From: Candidatus Falkowiibacteriota bacterium | GTDB lineage: Bacteria > Patescibacteriota > Patescibacteriia > UBA11705 > JABHMO01 | Length of the DNA stretch: 33,151 nucleotides | Direction: 5' to 3' | Assembly: GCA_018693855.1 (NCBI GenBank) | Contig: JABHMO010000005.1 | Coordinates: 1-33,151 of the forward strand | Part shown: positions 1 through 8,935 of the stretch, one piece after another | Layout of the letters: each line of letters begins with the position of its first letter | Position numbering within the stretch: the first letter of the stretch is position 1 | The notes under the pieces: model-generated | What the model was told of the DNA's origin: nothing | Database searches by the model: none | The model's input: the letters and a program-made list of their open reading frames with translations, nothing else | Translations under genes and position numbers: made by a program

Positions 1-54
1 ATCTTCATCATCGACCGATTCAAGAGATTGTTCCATTGTTGATTCGTTTTGCAT
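1..54 (-). CDS. N-terminal fragment (off left edge) of a further member of the tandem coiled-coil/LRR-like paralog family
   Basis: Reverse complement of 54..1 reads MQNESTMEQSLESVDDED, matching the MEQSLEA/SLES N-termini of the other paralogs; it begins 1 nt after the stop of the upstream paralog (56-58). Confidence 0.6.
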   Translation of the reverse strand, partial: MQNESTMEQSLESVDDED

Positions 55-55
55 A

Positions 56-691
56 TTATTTCCAAATTATTTCACCTATTTTCCCTGCTTCTTCTAATTT
101 TATTAATTTACTAATGATTACTTCACTTAAATGTTCTTTGCTAATAGATAGATTTCCTATTTCAATATCATCTGCAACATTAAGTAATTTACATCCATAC
201 ATTGACAGAAAATCACATTTAAATCGCTCAGGAATATCTTTTACTTGTGTATTATCCAACACTAATTTATGACACTCAAATCCGATCGAAATCTCTTCTG
301 TTTGCGTATTTCTCAAAAACACCTCCCTGCAGATCAATCCAGGTGGAATTCGTTTAAATTCTTTATTATCAAATGCAATTAAAATCCCGCTTTTCACTGT
401 TGGACGCTCCAAATCATTTAAATCAATCGCCGTTTTCAACCATTTTTCAGGTTCATCCACAATTATCTCATCCCTTGCCCAATCCACAAACATCTCATAC
501 GTCCAAACTTTTTCTTTTTCTTGATTTTCAACTTTTTCTTTTTCCTGCAATTCTAAAATTTTCGTCAAAAGGCTATGTTTCTTTTTCACATCATCACCAA
601 CTTCTTCCAGTTGCTGCTGCAATATATTTAATTATTGCTCGCAATCAGATCCTGGATTTTGGTTTTCTAATTGTGAAATATTTTCTGTCAT
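56..691 (-). pseudogene. Paralog of the coiled-coil/W-motif/LRR-like family, interrupted by an in-frame TAA (632-634) after 19 codons; the distal ORF (56-622) is otherwise intact
   Basis: ATG at 689-691 gives MTENISQLENQNPGSDCEQ*LNILQQQLEEVGDD... in one frame with the 188-aa ORF; contains VWTYEMFVDWARDE and the C-terminal LSISKEHLSEVIISKLIKLEEAGKIGEI. Confidence 0.65.
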
Positions 692-698
692 AATTACA

Positions 699-3107
699 TT
701 ATTGCTGTTTTTCAATTTTTAATTTAATTTTTTTAATTTCCTCCCGAAATAAAGCTAATACCGTTTCGCCTAGTTCGGCTACGCTAAATATCTGACGGCC
801 ATCTTCACCCCAAAGTCTTTGAAATTTCTCACTGTCCTCCACTGGATCAAATGGACGATCTTTTGGTTTGTCATCCTTTATTCTGGGACCTGATTCTTCT
901 TCGTCAGGTTCATTGGACGCCTGCTTTTGCTCTTCGATTGTGACGATTTGAAGGGCTTTCATAATCATGTTCATTGATTTAAGCTTTTCTAAATAGTTTC
1001 GACTTTGCTGAAGAGTTTGAGTACCACCATCAGTTAATTCAAACCCAACATCAATCAATTCTCCCTTTTCAACTCTTTCAGAGTCCTTCTGTTCGTCAAA
1101 ACTATCCATAACTAACTGCAAAGCAGGGGCATCTTCTGTACCTCCAGAATCAGCGTTAACATAAGAGAATGCGGCAACTGTATCTAGGAAATCACGCTGA
1201 GGATCAACACCACTCTCAGGAGATTTAAATGGTTTAACTATCTTAGCGTCTTTAGCGTCTCCCCATACAATAACTTGAGTATTAATTCTAATTGGCGGTT
1301 TTTTGCATTTAAAGGATTTGAATAATTTATCAATTCCTCTTTCAAATTCAGCCAAGCTTTCCATAAAAGCAACGTAAAGAGCTTTAACTGCTTCAATGTT
1401 ATCACCAATCATTGAACCCGAAATATCAATTAAAAATCTAAACCGAATCTCATCAGGTTTAAATTTAATTTTTTCTATAAAACCTTTTTTTGCATAAGAT
1501 ATCACTTCATCAGGCAACTCATGAATTGCGCCATCTTGAAGTAAATGTCCATATTTTTTAACAAAATGACCAATATCAAGTTTTCCTTTACTATAATACC
1601 TATGCCACTCTGTTTCCAGCTCTTGTTTCAAATTAACTAAAATTTCTTCCCAGATTTTCGCAATATCTTTTTTGTAGCCTTCTACCTGACGTTGAATGTA
1701 GCGATAGTCTGCCATCACTAAATCAGCAAAAGCTGGGTCTTTAAATTTCCCTCCATATTCACTAGCGAACATTTCATCTTTTTTCCTTTGCAAATACTTT
1801 GCTTTTTCTTCTGGATTCATTCTTTTTAATCGTTCCGCATCGTAGGCTTCTTTTCGTTTCTTTTTTTCAGCATCCTTTTTGGCTCTAATAAAATCCTTCA
1901 CAGCCTCTCTGTCAATTGGACTTGGTTCATTTATATCTTTCCATGGATCATCATTTTCATTTTTAGGTTCACTGTCAGACTCTGTTTTTTTATCATCATC
2001 GCTTTTACTTTTCTCGTCAGAATCACTCGGCAAAGAGTCAGAACCTTCACCATCCCCCTCCTCGCCAGAATCCTGACCTTTTTTTGGTTTATTGGGGAAA
2101 GGTAGCTTTTCTAAATCATCAAAAAGAAACCTCCAAAATTCCGGTTCAACAATCTTTTCAATAATTGCATGTCTAAAAGAAGCGATGTGTTGCCTTTTTT
2201 CCTGAGGTAGTGTTGGTCGAGTAATTTCATCAACTAATTCAAACATTGACTTATTACCAACCTTAGAATCAACAAAAACCTTGACTCCAGGGTCAACCAG
2301 AACATCCTGATTAGGCACCATTCTTTTTCTAAGAAAATAGTATGCTAATTGAGCATGTTTACCATGGGAAAGTGCTGAGAATGGTTTTGAGTCATCAGTT
2401 TTTTCTCCCCTTTCTCCAGCTGGAAATAGATAATCTCGATAAATTTCATTAGCAACCGGACTGTGCTTACCTTGATCAATTTGAAATCTAGGGATAACAC
2501 GACCTTGTCTTTTATTAACATTAATATCATCTAAGCAGTTATAAAGCATGTGTACTTTTTTATACAGAAACAAAGCTAAACCTTTAATTTTTTCGCCATT
2601 AGGTTTATCGTCCAAGGGATTATCTTCTGTCAACCATTTAGGTAAAGGCTTGCCTTCAGATGCCGCTCTTTTTTGAAGAATATCAAGTGCTCTAGGATAG
2701 TTGTCTTTTGACACTCGTATCATGCGATCAAAGTTTCTCAATAATCCCTCAGGATCATCCATTAAATCACGGAGATGACCTATTTCATGACCAGATCCAA
2801 AGAGAAAACTCTCAGTGCTTGGCAAAGCACCAGCTTCATTGTCAAGCCAGTCTCGATAACCAAGACTTATTTCACCTTTCTCATAATCAATTTGAAAACC
2901 ATTACCAACCTTAAAACTCATGGTGTTATCTCCAGCAAGAGTAGTGAAAAGATTTCGATTATGATCAATATATTCCTGTGCTTGACGCTTAGCTCGTTCT
3001 ATCTGCTTCTTTTTCTCCAGTTTCTTTTCTTCTTCTGGTGTTAATGGCGTTGGCTCTTTTACTGGTTCGCCAGCTGGCTCTTTTTGATTGAATTGTTCTG
3101 CCTTCAT
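699..3107 (-). CDS. Metallopeptidase-like (HEIGH) plus von Willebrand factor A domain protein, 802 aa, with an acidic low-complexity linker
   Basis: N-terminal FGSGHEIGHLRDL (HExxH) followed by NCLDDINVNKR; C-terminal FLIDISGSM (DxSxS MIDAS), GGTEDAP and ELTDGG; layout resembles DUF2201-type putative metallopeptidase plus VWA proteins. Confidence 0.85.
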   Translation of the reverse strand: MKAEQFNQKEPAGEPVKEPTPLTPEEEKKLEKKKQIERAKRQAQEYIDHNRNLFTTLAGDNTMSFKVGNGFQIDYEKGEISLGYRDWLDNEAGALPSTESFLFGSGHEIGHLRDLMDDPEGLLRNFDRMIRVSKDNYPRALDILQKRAASEGKPLPKWLTEDNPLDDKPNGEKIKGLALFLYKKVHMLYNCLDDINVNKRQGRVIPRFQIDQGKHSPVANEIYRDYLFPAGERGEKTDDSKPFSALSHGKHAQLAYYFLRKRMVPNQDVLVDPGVKVFVDSKVGNKSMFELVDEITRPTLPQEKRQHIASFRHAIIEKIVEPEFWRFLFDDLEKLPFPNKPKKGQDSGEEGDGEGSDSLPSDSDEKSKSDDDKKTESDSEPKNENDDPWKDINEPSPIDREAVKDFIRAKKDAEKKKRKEAYDAERLKRMNPEEKAKYLQRKKDEMFASEYGGKFKDPAFADLVMADYRYIQRQVEGYKKDIAKIWEEILVNLKQELETEWHRYYSKGKLDIGHFVKKYGHLLQDGAIHELPDEVISYAKKGFIEKIKFKPDEIRFRFLIDISGSMIGDNIEAVKALYVAFMESLAEFERGIDKLFKSFKCKKPPIRINTQVIVWGDAKDAKIVKPFKSPESGVDPQRDFLDTVAAFSYVNADSGGTEDAPALQLVMDSFDEQKDSERVEKGELIDVGFELTDGGTQTLQQSRNYLEKLKSMNMIMKALQIVTIEEQKQASNEPDEEESGPRIKDDKPKDRPFDPVEDSEKFQRLWGEDGRQIFSVAELGETVLALFREEIKKIKLKIEKQQ

Positions 3108-3134
3108 ATATTAAGCTAGTTTACATTTTTTAAT

Positions 3135-5810
3135 TTAGTACTGTGCGCCTATTGTTTTTATCTTGTGATCTTTTACAAACTTTATAATTTCATCCGTTTT
3201 AGCAGCTAGCTCTGCCTCTTTGTCATCTCTCTGCGCAGGTTCGAGATCGTTCTTTTCTATTTCTTTTTCTAGTTCTCTACAATCGTAAGCGATCCTATGT
3301 AAAGCAGTTAAATCTTCTTCGCTCTCCCCAGGACTACCCTTTGCAATAAAAGCCGTCAGCCCCCCCTCAAATGTCAATCTTGAATCAATTAAAGAGATTA
3401 CATGGTTATAAACAATCTTTATTTGCAATTCTGCAATCTGTCGTAATTGATTTTCTTTTTCAGCATCACCCATAATATCATCTAATTCATCATTCTCTTC
3501 GATTGATTCTTCTTCTGTCTTATCAAATCCTTTGTTTAATGAATCCATAAATTCCTTAGATATTTTTTGTCTTCCAGGTATTGGACCATACATTGCTTCT
3601 ATAAAATCTAGTGTACTAAGTTGTTCTATTGTTACCTTTTCACCAAGGTTTACGCTTCTTTCTGTTAATGAGTCAATTGATTTTGATCGATCAAAACCGT
3701 GCATTAGCTTGTCATAATCCTTTGGATTATTTGAATCAGGCCAATCTCCATCTGAGCCCTTCGGAAAGAAGTCTCCAACTGTTTGTAAAATTTGATAAAT
3801 ATATTTCAATTCATCAGGTCTAGATTTTGATCTCATCACATACTTTTTCAATAGATAATAATCCAAAGGTTTTTTGAATTTTTCATTTTTCCACTTCTCA
3901 ACAATCGGAATCAAATGCCGCAAGGACAGTACATTTTCATGCAAAAAATCTGAAGGTTTTCTATCTGATCCAAAAACAGCATCACTCGGATCATATAGTT
4001 TAGATCCATCACCGTATAAACTTGAAAGATTGTGGCCTGAGAAAACATCCTGCAACACTCTAGCACAACGAGTAAGATTATAAATTTGTTCTACTGCTCC
4101 TTGTGGCAAATTCGTTCCATGCAGATCATCAATCATTCGAGTCATCACCATGTGAAAAAGTTCGTTGCCTTCACGTCTTTCACGAAGCTCGGCTTTTTCC
4201 TGTTCTGTTCGATTAATAGTTGCCTCCTCTTTTGAACTGAAGTCATCAACATCAATTTCATTTCGTAGATAGTCGTATGCAACCAATCCCCATCTGGAAA
4301 GAAAAGCAGAGTCTAATTTTTGTCTTCCTACATACTGTTCATTATCATCAGGTTTCCAGTTACCTGTGCCAATCACAGCAAATCCTTCTGGGACCTGAAA
4401 TTCGGGTAAATCATCAACCATTGGTTTAACATAATCACCTGCCTGTTTCGTTAAAAGATCATTCAACATTATCAAAATATGATGAGGAATGGCATTCATC
4501 TCATCAATAATAATTGGACGACCATCCTTCATCGCTTTATAAAACATTCCGAGATACGCTTTCGTTTCAACTGGCTGTTTAAATGATTCTACGTAGGCAT
4601 CCGTTAGATCCTTAATCATCTCCGAAGAAGATTCTGGATTTGCTTTTTTATAAGCATTCACTTTTTCATTGATAAATTCAACCTGTTCTTCCGGGTTCAT
4701 CTGAACCATCTTTTCAATCTTGATACCTCCAATGAAAATATCAGCGTCTATTTCTTTATTACCAGAGATCACAAGTGGTTCACTCGCAGCCTCTCGTTCT
4801 CTTTTCCAGGACGCAAATAGTTTTACGTATTGCGCCAATGCATCTTTATACTCAGCTTTATTATTAAAATCTGACTGCACAGGCTCTTCTGGACGGTGAT
4901 GAGCTTTCATGTTATTTTCACCATTTTCCCAGCGTTCCAAGTATTTCTCAGACAAAACTGTTCTAACTAGATGTTTTCCTAATTCAGTTTTACCACTACC
5001 CAACTCTCCAGTAATAAATACGGGTTGCCCAATCGCTATGTCTTCTATAACATCTTGCATAACTTCTTTTACATATGGAGTTTCCACAATTCTTCCGTTA
5101 GCATCAAAACTCTCTTTCATGTTTTTAATTTTATCAAAAACAATATAAATAAAAGCCTCAGGATTCTCCTTTAAATAAAGTTTATATTCCTCCAATTTTT
5201 CTTTGTATGCCTGATTTGCTTCATGAATGGTCTCATAATCGTCATCATCGGAAGCCAAATCCTTAGCCATAACAAGAACATCAAGTTCATCACTATATTT
5301 AGCTATTTCTTTTTTTGCTTTAAGATATTCTTTGTGTCGATAATTTGTAAATTCAATCATCTCTTTCCCAAACTCACTTTCCGTCGTCTCTGTCTCGTCT
5401 TCACCTGTAAGTTTTTTTCTAAGTTCCACCAATTCCAAAGTTTTTCTGATTTTTGATTTAATTCTCCCTTCAACTAAAGCATCGAGTTTTGCATTACTCA
5501 ATCCCTTTTTCTTCTTAGCAATTTCGTCTCGAATAGCTTTTTCGTCAATAAATTCTCTTATCTCCTCGGGAGCAAGATCTTCATTCATAACTTTACGTGG
5601 AGTTAGATGAAGTTTTACCTCTCTTTCCTCTCCATCAATTTCTCGTTTCGCAATCACAGGTTTAGTCACTTTACATAATTCTTTCCATTCTTTAGCAAAT
5701 TTCATACGTAGTCCCTGAAATCTATCAAACTTTTTTTCGATTGTTTCAAGTTGAGATTGATCTTCACCTGGTAGATCTACGATGTCAATGTAGCTTGGTT
5801 GTTCTTTCAT
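3135..5810 (-). CDS. MoxR/dynein-like AAA+ ATPase, 891 aa, with about 240 aa of helical N-terminal extension
   Basis: Walker A GELGSGKTE, Walker B RPIIIDEMNAIP, sensor-1-like GFAVIGTGN, arginine-finger-like LDSAFLSRWG; adjacent to the VWA gene. Confidence 0.88.
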   Translation of the reverse strand: MKEQPSYIDIVDLPGEDQSQLETIEKKFDRFQGLRMKFAKEWKELCKVTKPVIAKREIDGEEREVKLHLTPRKVMNEDLAPEEIREFIDEKAIRDEIAKKKKGLSNAKLDALVEGRIKSKIRKTLELVELRKKLTGEDETETTESEFGKEMIEFTNYRHKEYLKAKKEIAKYSDELDVLVMAKDLASDDDDYETIHEANQAYKEKLEEYKLYLKENPEAFIYIVFDKIKNMKESFDANGRIVETPYVKEVMQDVIEDIAIGQPVFITGELGSGKTELGKHLVRTVLSEKYLERWENGENNMKAHHRPEEPVQSDFNNKAEYKDALAQYVKLFASWKREREAASEPLVISGNKEIDADIFIGGIKIEKMVQMNPEEQVEFINEKVNAYKKANPESSSEMIKDLTDAYVESFKQPVETKAYLGMFYKAMKDGRPIIIDEMNAIPHHILIMLNDLLTKQAGDYVKPMVDDLPEFQVPEGFAVIGTGNWKPDDNEQYVGRQKLDSAFLSRWGLVAYDYLRNEIDVDDFSSKEEATINRTEQEKAELRERREGNELFHMVMTRMIDDLHGTNLPQGAVEQIYNLTRCARVLQDVFSGHNLSSLYGDGSKLYDPSDAVFGSDRKPSDFLHENVLSLRHLIPIVEKWKNEKFKKPLDYYLLKKYVMRSKSRPDELKYIYQILQTVGDFFPKGSDGDWPDSNNPKDYDKLMHGFDRSKSIDSLTERSVNLGEKVTIEQLSTLDFIEAMYGPIPGRQKISKEFMDSLNKGFDKTEEESIEENDELDDIMGDAEKENQLRQIAELQIKIVYNHVISLIDSRLTFEGGLTAFIAKGSPGESEEDLTALHRIAYDCRELEKEIEKNDLEPAQRDDKEAELAAKTDEIIKFVKDHKIKTIGAQY

Positions 5811-5819
5811 ATGAGTAAT

Positions 5820-5862
5820 AAGAGGGCTAAAGATGGCTAGAGATGGCTAGAGGGGGCCTACA
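5820..5862. repeat. Short tandem repeat (GGCTAGAGAT-like) upstream of the AAA+ gene
   Basis: agagggctaaagatggctagagatggctagagggggcctac. Confidence 0.7.
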
Positions 5863-5913
5863 AAGAGGTTAGAAAAACTTAGCCGATTTAGCTCCTGTTA
5901 TGTTTTAGATTGA

Positions 5914-6693
5914 TTATAATTCGAAAACGTTAACATCGTTTTCTTCGTCCACAATGTATATATGGTTAATTTTACCTTCTTCTTTTAATCGAATCAGCTG
6001 TTCTCTAATTTCATCCGAAAAAAATCCTTTACTAATACTTAAACGATCAATTTCTATATCTTCACCAATATAATCTATTTGATTATTCCGCATAACCAAA
6101 TCCTTACAGACAAGACCATTCTCAATAGCATGAACCTCTGTACCTGAAATATTAATTCTCTTACTCATCATCTTAATACCAGGTAAGCTTTTTATATTTG
6201 TTTTAGCCAAATTCAAAAAATCACATTGAACATTTTTAGAGATTTTCCTTACTTTTGTGTAACCAAAATCAATATATTCACCCTTTATATATGGTGGAAT
6301 TCTCTTTATTCCATCAAGACCAAAAAGACGCATTTCTCTTAATTTAAACCTAGGTTGCGTCATATCGCTTAGATCAAGATTTTCTTCAACCCATTCATCT
6401 GGATCATTCGACCCGACCTCATCCCTCGCCCAATCCACAAACATCTCTCGCGTCCAATACTGTTCCTTTTCTTTTTGCTCGAGTAGCATTCTTCGCTGCA
6501 ACTCTTCTACTTGTCTCATTAGTTCTAAAACTTCTGCGCGTCCGTCAACCTCTAAGTCCTCTATTTTTCTATCATTTAACAACTGTTTTAGTTTTTCTTC
6601 TAGTTTATCAATTTCAAACTGAGCATCCCCTTTTTCAGAAGACTCAAGATTAGTTTGTTGATCAATGCGTTGTTCAAATGATTGATTAGTCAT
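5914..6693 (-). CDS. Coiled-coil/W-motif/LRR-like tandem paralog, 259 aa
   Basis: TNLESSEKGD..., YWTREMFVDWARDEVGSNDPDEW, IP-type repeats, C-terminal LSISKGFFSDEIREQLIRLKEEGKINHI. Confidence 0.8.
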   Translation of the reverse strand: MTNQSFEQRIDQQTNLESSEKGDAQFEIDKLEEKLKQLLNDRKIEDLEVDGRAEVLELMRQVEELQRRMLLEQKEKEQYWTREMFVDWARDEVGSNDPDEWVEENLDLSDMTQPRFKLREMRLFGLDGIKRIPPYIKGEYIDFGYTKVRKISKNVQCDFLNLAKTNIKSLPGIKMMSKRINISGTEVHAIENGLVCKDLVMRNNQIDYIGEDIEIDRLSISKGFFSDEIREQLIRLKEEGKINHIYIVDEENDVNVFEL

Positions 6694-6702
6694 AATTAAT
6701 TC

Positions 6703-7500
6703 TTACTCTATTTTATCCGCATGTTGAGGATACATTTTTTTTAATTTTTCCTTTCTTTTCTCAGACAAACAATCAAAAATTATGGTTCCCCCAACATAAT
6801 CAGGTAGAACTAACCCTTTAATAGTTTTCAAATCATTAAAAATCAGATGATTACCAATGTAATTTGGTAGCTTAAGTCCTCGAGGGTTAGTTAAATTAGG
6901 AAAAATCAAAGTTTTACCTATATAATCTGGAAAATTCACCCCCTCTGCCAAAGTTAATGATTGCAACACTAAGTTTATTTCAATTCTGTTAGGAAAATTG
7001 AATCCATCAGCATCAGTTAAATCGATTGTTTCGATACTACCATGAAAATTTTCAGGAAATTCTAAATCTTGCGAAAATTTTTGTCCGTTCAACCTTAAAT
7101 ATAGAATTCTTAGATTAGGTGGAAAACGTTTCAATTTAGATAGATCTAATGTTAATGACTCAGATTTTAGTCGTGGATGAGAGCAATCACTTAGATCAAG
7201 TGTTGCATCTAACCACTCCTCAGCATTCTCTACTCCCACTTCATCCCTCGCCCACTCAATAAATTGTTCCTTATCCCAATATTTCTCTTTTTCTTGCTTT
7301 ACAACCTTCATCTTTTCCTGTAACGACTCAATCTGCTTCAGTAAATCCAAAATCCGTGCACGATCTTTGTTATTTAGTTCATTAACATCTCCAACTTGAA
7401 TCGCCTCAAGCTGAGCTTGAAGATTTATAAGTTCTTTTTCGTGATCAGGTTCCGAGGGAGCTGATTCAAGTGATTGAATTGTAGGTGGTTCTTCTTGCAT
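6703..7500 (-). CDS. Coiled-coil/W-motif paralog with a 21-aa 'G-x-x-[FL]-P-x-x-[IV]-G' solenoid, 265 aa
   Basis: YWDKEQFIEWARDEVG; repeats GVNFPDYIGKTLIFPNLTNPR / GLKLPNYIGNHLIFNDLKTIK / GLVLPDYVGGTIIFDCLSEKR. Confidence 0.8.
   Translation of the reverse strand: MQEEPPTIQSLESAPSEPDHEKELINLQAQLEAIQVGDVNELNNKDRARILDLLKQIESLQEKMKVVKQEKEKYWDKEQFIEWARDEVGVENAEEWLDATLDLSDCSHPRLKSESLTLDLSKLKRFPPNLRILYLRLNGQKFSQDLEFPENFHGSIETIDLTDADGFNFPNRIEINLVLQSLTLAEGVNFPDYIGKTLIFPNLTNPRGLKLPNYIGNHLIFNDLKTIKGLVLPDYVGGTIIFDCLSEKRKEKLKKMYPQHADKIE
6754..7068 (-). repeat. Protein-level tandem repeat of 21 aa, five units
   Basis: DLEFPENFHGSIETIDLTDAD / GFNFPNRIEINLVLQSLTLAE / GVNFPDYIGKTLIFPNLTNPR / GLKLPNYIGNHLIFNDLKTIK / GLVLPDYVGGTIIFDCLSEKR. 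Confidence 0.75.
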
Positions 7501-7501
7501 A

Positions 7502-8185
7502 TTAATCTTCAGTGTCCATGTATTCTATCTCTCCTATTTTTCCTTGCTTTTGTAGATTCTCTAATTGATTTTTTATGTCTTGACTTACTTTTGATAAAGA
7601 AACCTTTAATTTTCCTATTTGTATATTATTAGAAACTTTTTTAATTGTACAATATCTCATCGACAATTCTGCAAAATGACATTCGTCTGGAATTTCTGTA
7701 ATAGGAGTTCTACCAACGTCTAATTTTGCTATGTGATGTTTTACAGGAATTTCACGTAAATCAGTATTATAGGCATACACCCAATTAGCAATCAATCCAG
7801 GAGGAAGTCTTTCAAGCTCTACGAGCAAAATCACCGTTAAATCCCCACCTATCACCGCCGGAGCAGCCAAATCATGTAAGTCGAATGTTTCATCTACCCA
7901 CGCTTCAGGATCTTCTCTCTTTACTTCCTTTTTCGCCCAATCAACAAACATCTCTCGCGTCCAACACTGTTCTTTTTCTTCTTTCTCAATTAACTGTTTC
8001 TGTTGTAATTGTTCTATCTGTTTCATCAATTCCAAAACCTCTGCACGTTCATTGTCGCTCAATGCTTCTACCTCGCGCCCTGCCTTAATATTCTCAATCT
8101 TGGCCTGCAAACTTGCAATTGTTTTTTCATTATCAGATTCTGGTTGTACTGCTTCGAGTGATTGTTCCATGTTGGATTGATTCAT
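7502..8185 (-). CDS. Coiled-coil/W-motif/LRR-like tandem paralog (start reassigned to MNQSNMEQS)
   Basis: CWTREMFVDWAKKEV, LPPGLI repeats, C-terminal LKVSLSKVSQDIKNQLENLQKQGKIGEI; ORF track start at 8218 overlaps the upstream gene, ATG at 8183-8185 fits family N-termini. Confidence 0.78.
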   Translation of the reverse strand: MNQSNMEQSLEAVQPESDNEKTIASLQAKIENIKAGREVEALSDNERAEVLELMKQIEQLQQKQLIEKEEKEQCWTREMFVDWAKKEVKREDPEAWVDETFDLHDLAAPAVIGGDLTVILLVELERLPPGLIANWVYAYNTDLREIPVKHHIAKLDVGRTPITEIPDECHFAELSMRYCTIKKVSNNIQIGKLKVSLSKVSQDIKNQLENLQKQGKIGEIEYMDTED

Positions 8186-8201
8186 AATACTTAATTCATT
8201 A

Positions 8202-8930
8202 TTAAATAGAATGCACAACAGTCATAGTACCTCGATAATAAACGTCTATGCTTTTTATATTTCCCTGTTTTCTTAATTTCTTTAACTTCTGCGCAATTGC
8301 GTCAGAAAAGTTACCCTTAGTTAAAACTAATTTGTCGATATTTAAATTCGAACCTACACTTTCTAAATTACATCCTTCCATGGAAAGAGTCTTACAGTTG
8401 AATCCTGATGGAATTTCTTTAATTGGCGTATTGTTAATCTCAACATACTTAAATCTTAAGTTGGCCGGGAGTTCCCTAGCATTTGTTCCATTTAAATTTA
8501 TTCGTTCACCTATTAACCCCGGAGGGATAGTTTTTGTATTTTTTTCATTTTCTCTTTGCATTAACGTCATTAGCAATTTGGGCGACGTAATATCATCTAA
8601 ATCAAAGTTAGCATCAACATACTGCTCTGCCCAATCTCTACCCCATTCAGGTTGAACCTCAGTCATTGCCCAATCAATAAACATCTCTCGAGTCCAATAC
8701 TGTTCTCTTTCTTTTTTCTCAATTAATTGTTTTTGCTGTAATAATTCCATCCGCTTCATCAATTTCAAGGCTTGCGATCTCTCCTTGACGTTCAATTCAT
8801 CAAAATTACGCTCAAAAAGCAACTCGGCTAACTCAACTTGGTATTTATCAATTTCAAGTCGCAAATCGCCTTCATCGACCGATTCAAGATTGCTTTGTGT
8901 TATTTTTTCTTCAAAAGGTAATTTATTCAT
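8202..8930 (-). CDS. Coiled-coil/W-motif/LRR-like tandem paralog, 242 aa
   Basis: SNLESVDEGD..., YWTREMFIDWAMTEV, IPPGLIG repeats, C-terminal LVLTKGNFSDAIAQKLKKLRKQGNIKSI. Confidence 0.8.
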   Translation of the reverse strand: MNKLPFEEKITQSNLESVDEGDLRLEIDKYQVELAELLFERNFDELNVKERSQALKLMKRMELLQQKQLIEKKEREQYWTREMFIDWAMTEVQPEWGRDWAEQYVDANFDLDDITSPKLLMTLMQRENEKNTKTIPPGLIGERINLNGTNARELPANLRFKYVEINNTPIKEIPSGFNCKTLSMEGCNLESVGSNLNIDKLVLTKGNFSDAIAQKLKKLRKQGNIKSIDVYYRGTMTVVHSI

Positions 8931-8935
8931 ATTTA

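Noticed and set aside
632-634. Programmed recoding of the TAA
   Set aside because: No supporting slippery site or conserved structure identified; a nonsense mutation or sequence error is simpler
1879-2076. Antisense ORF (serine-rich 65 aa) and the many other short + strand ORFs within 36-11500
   Set aside because: They are shadows of strongly supported minus-strand genes; the serine-rich one is the reverse of the acidic linker
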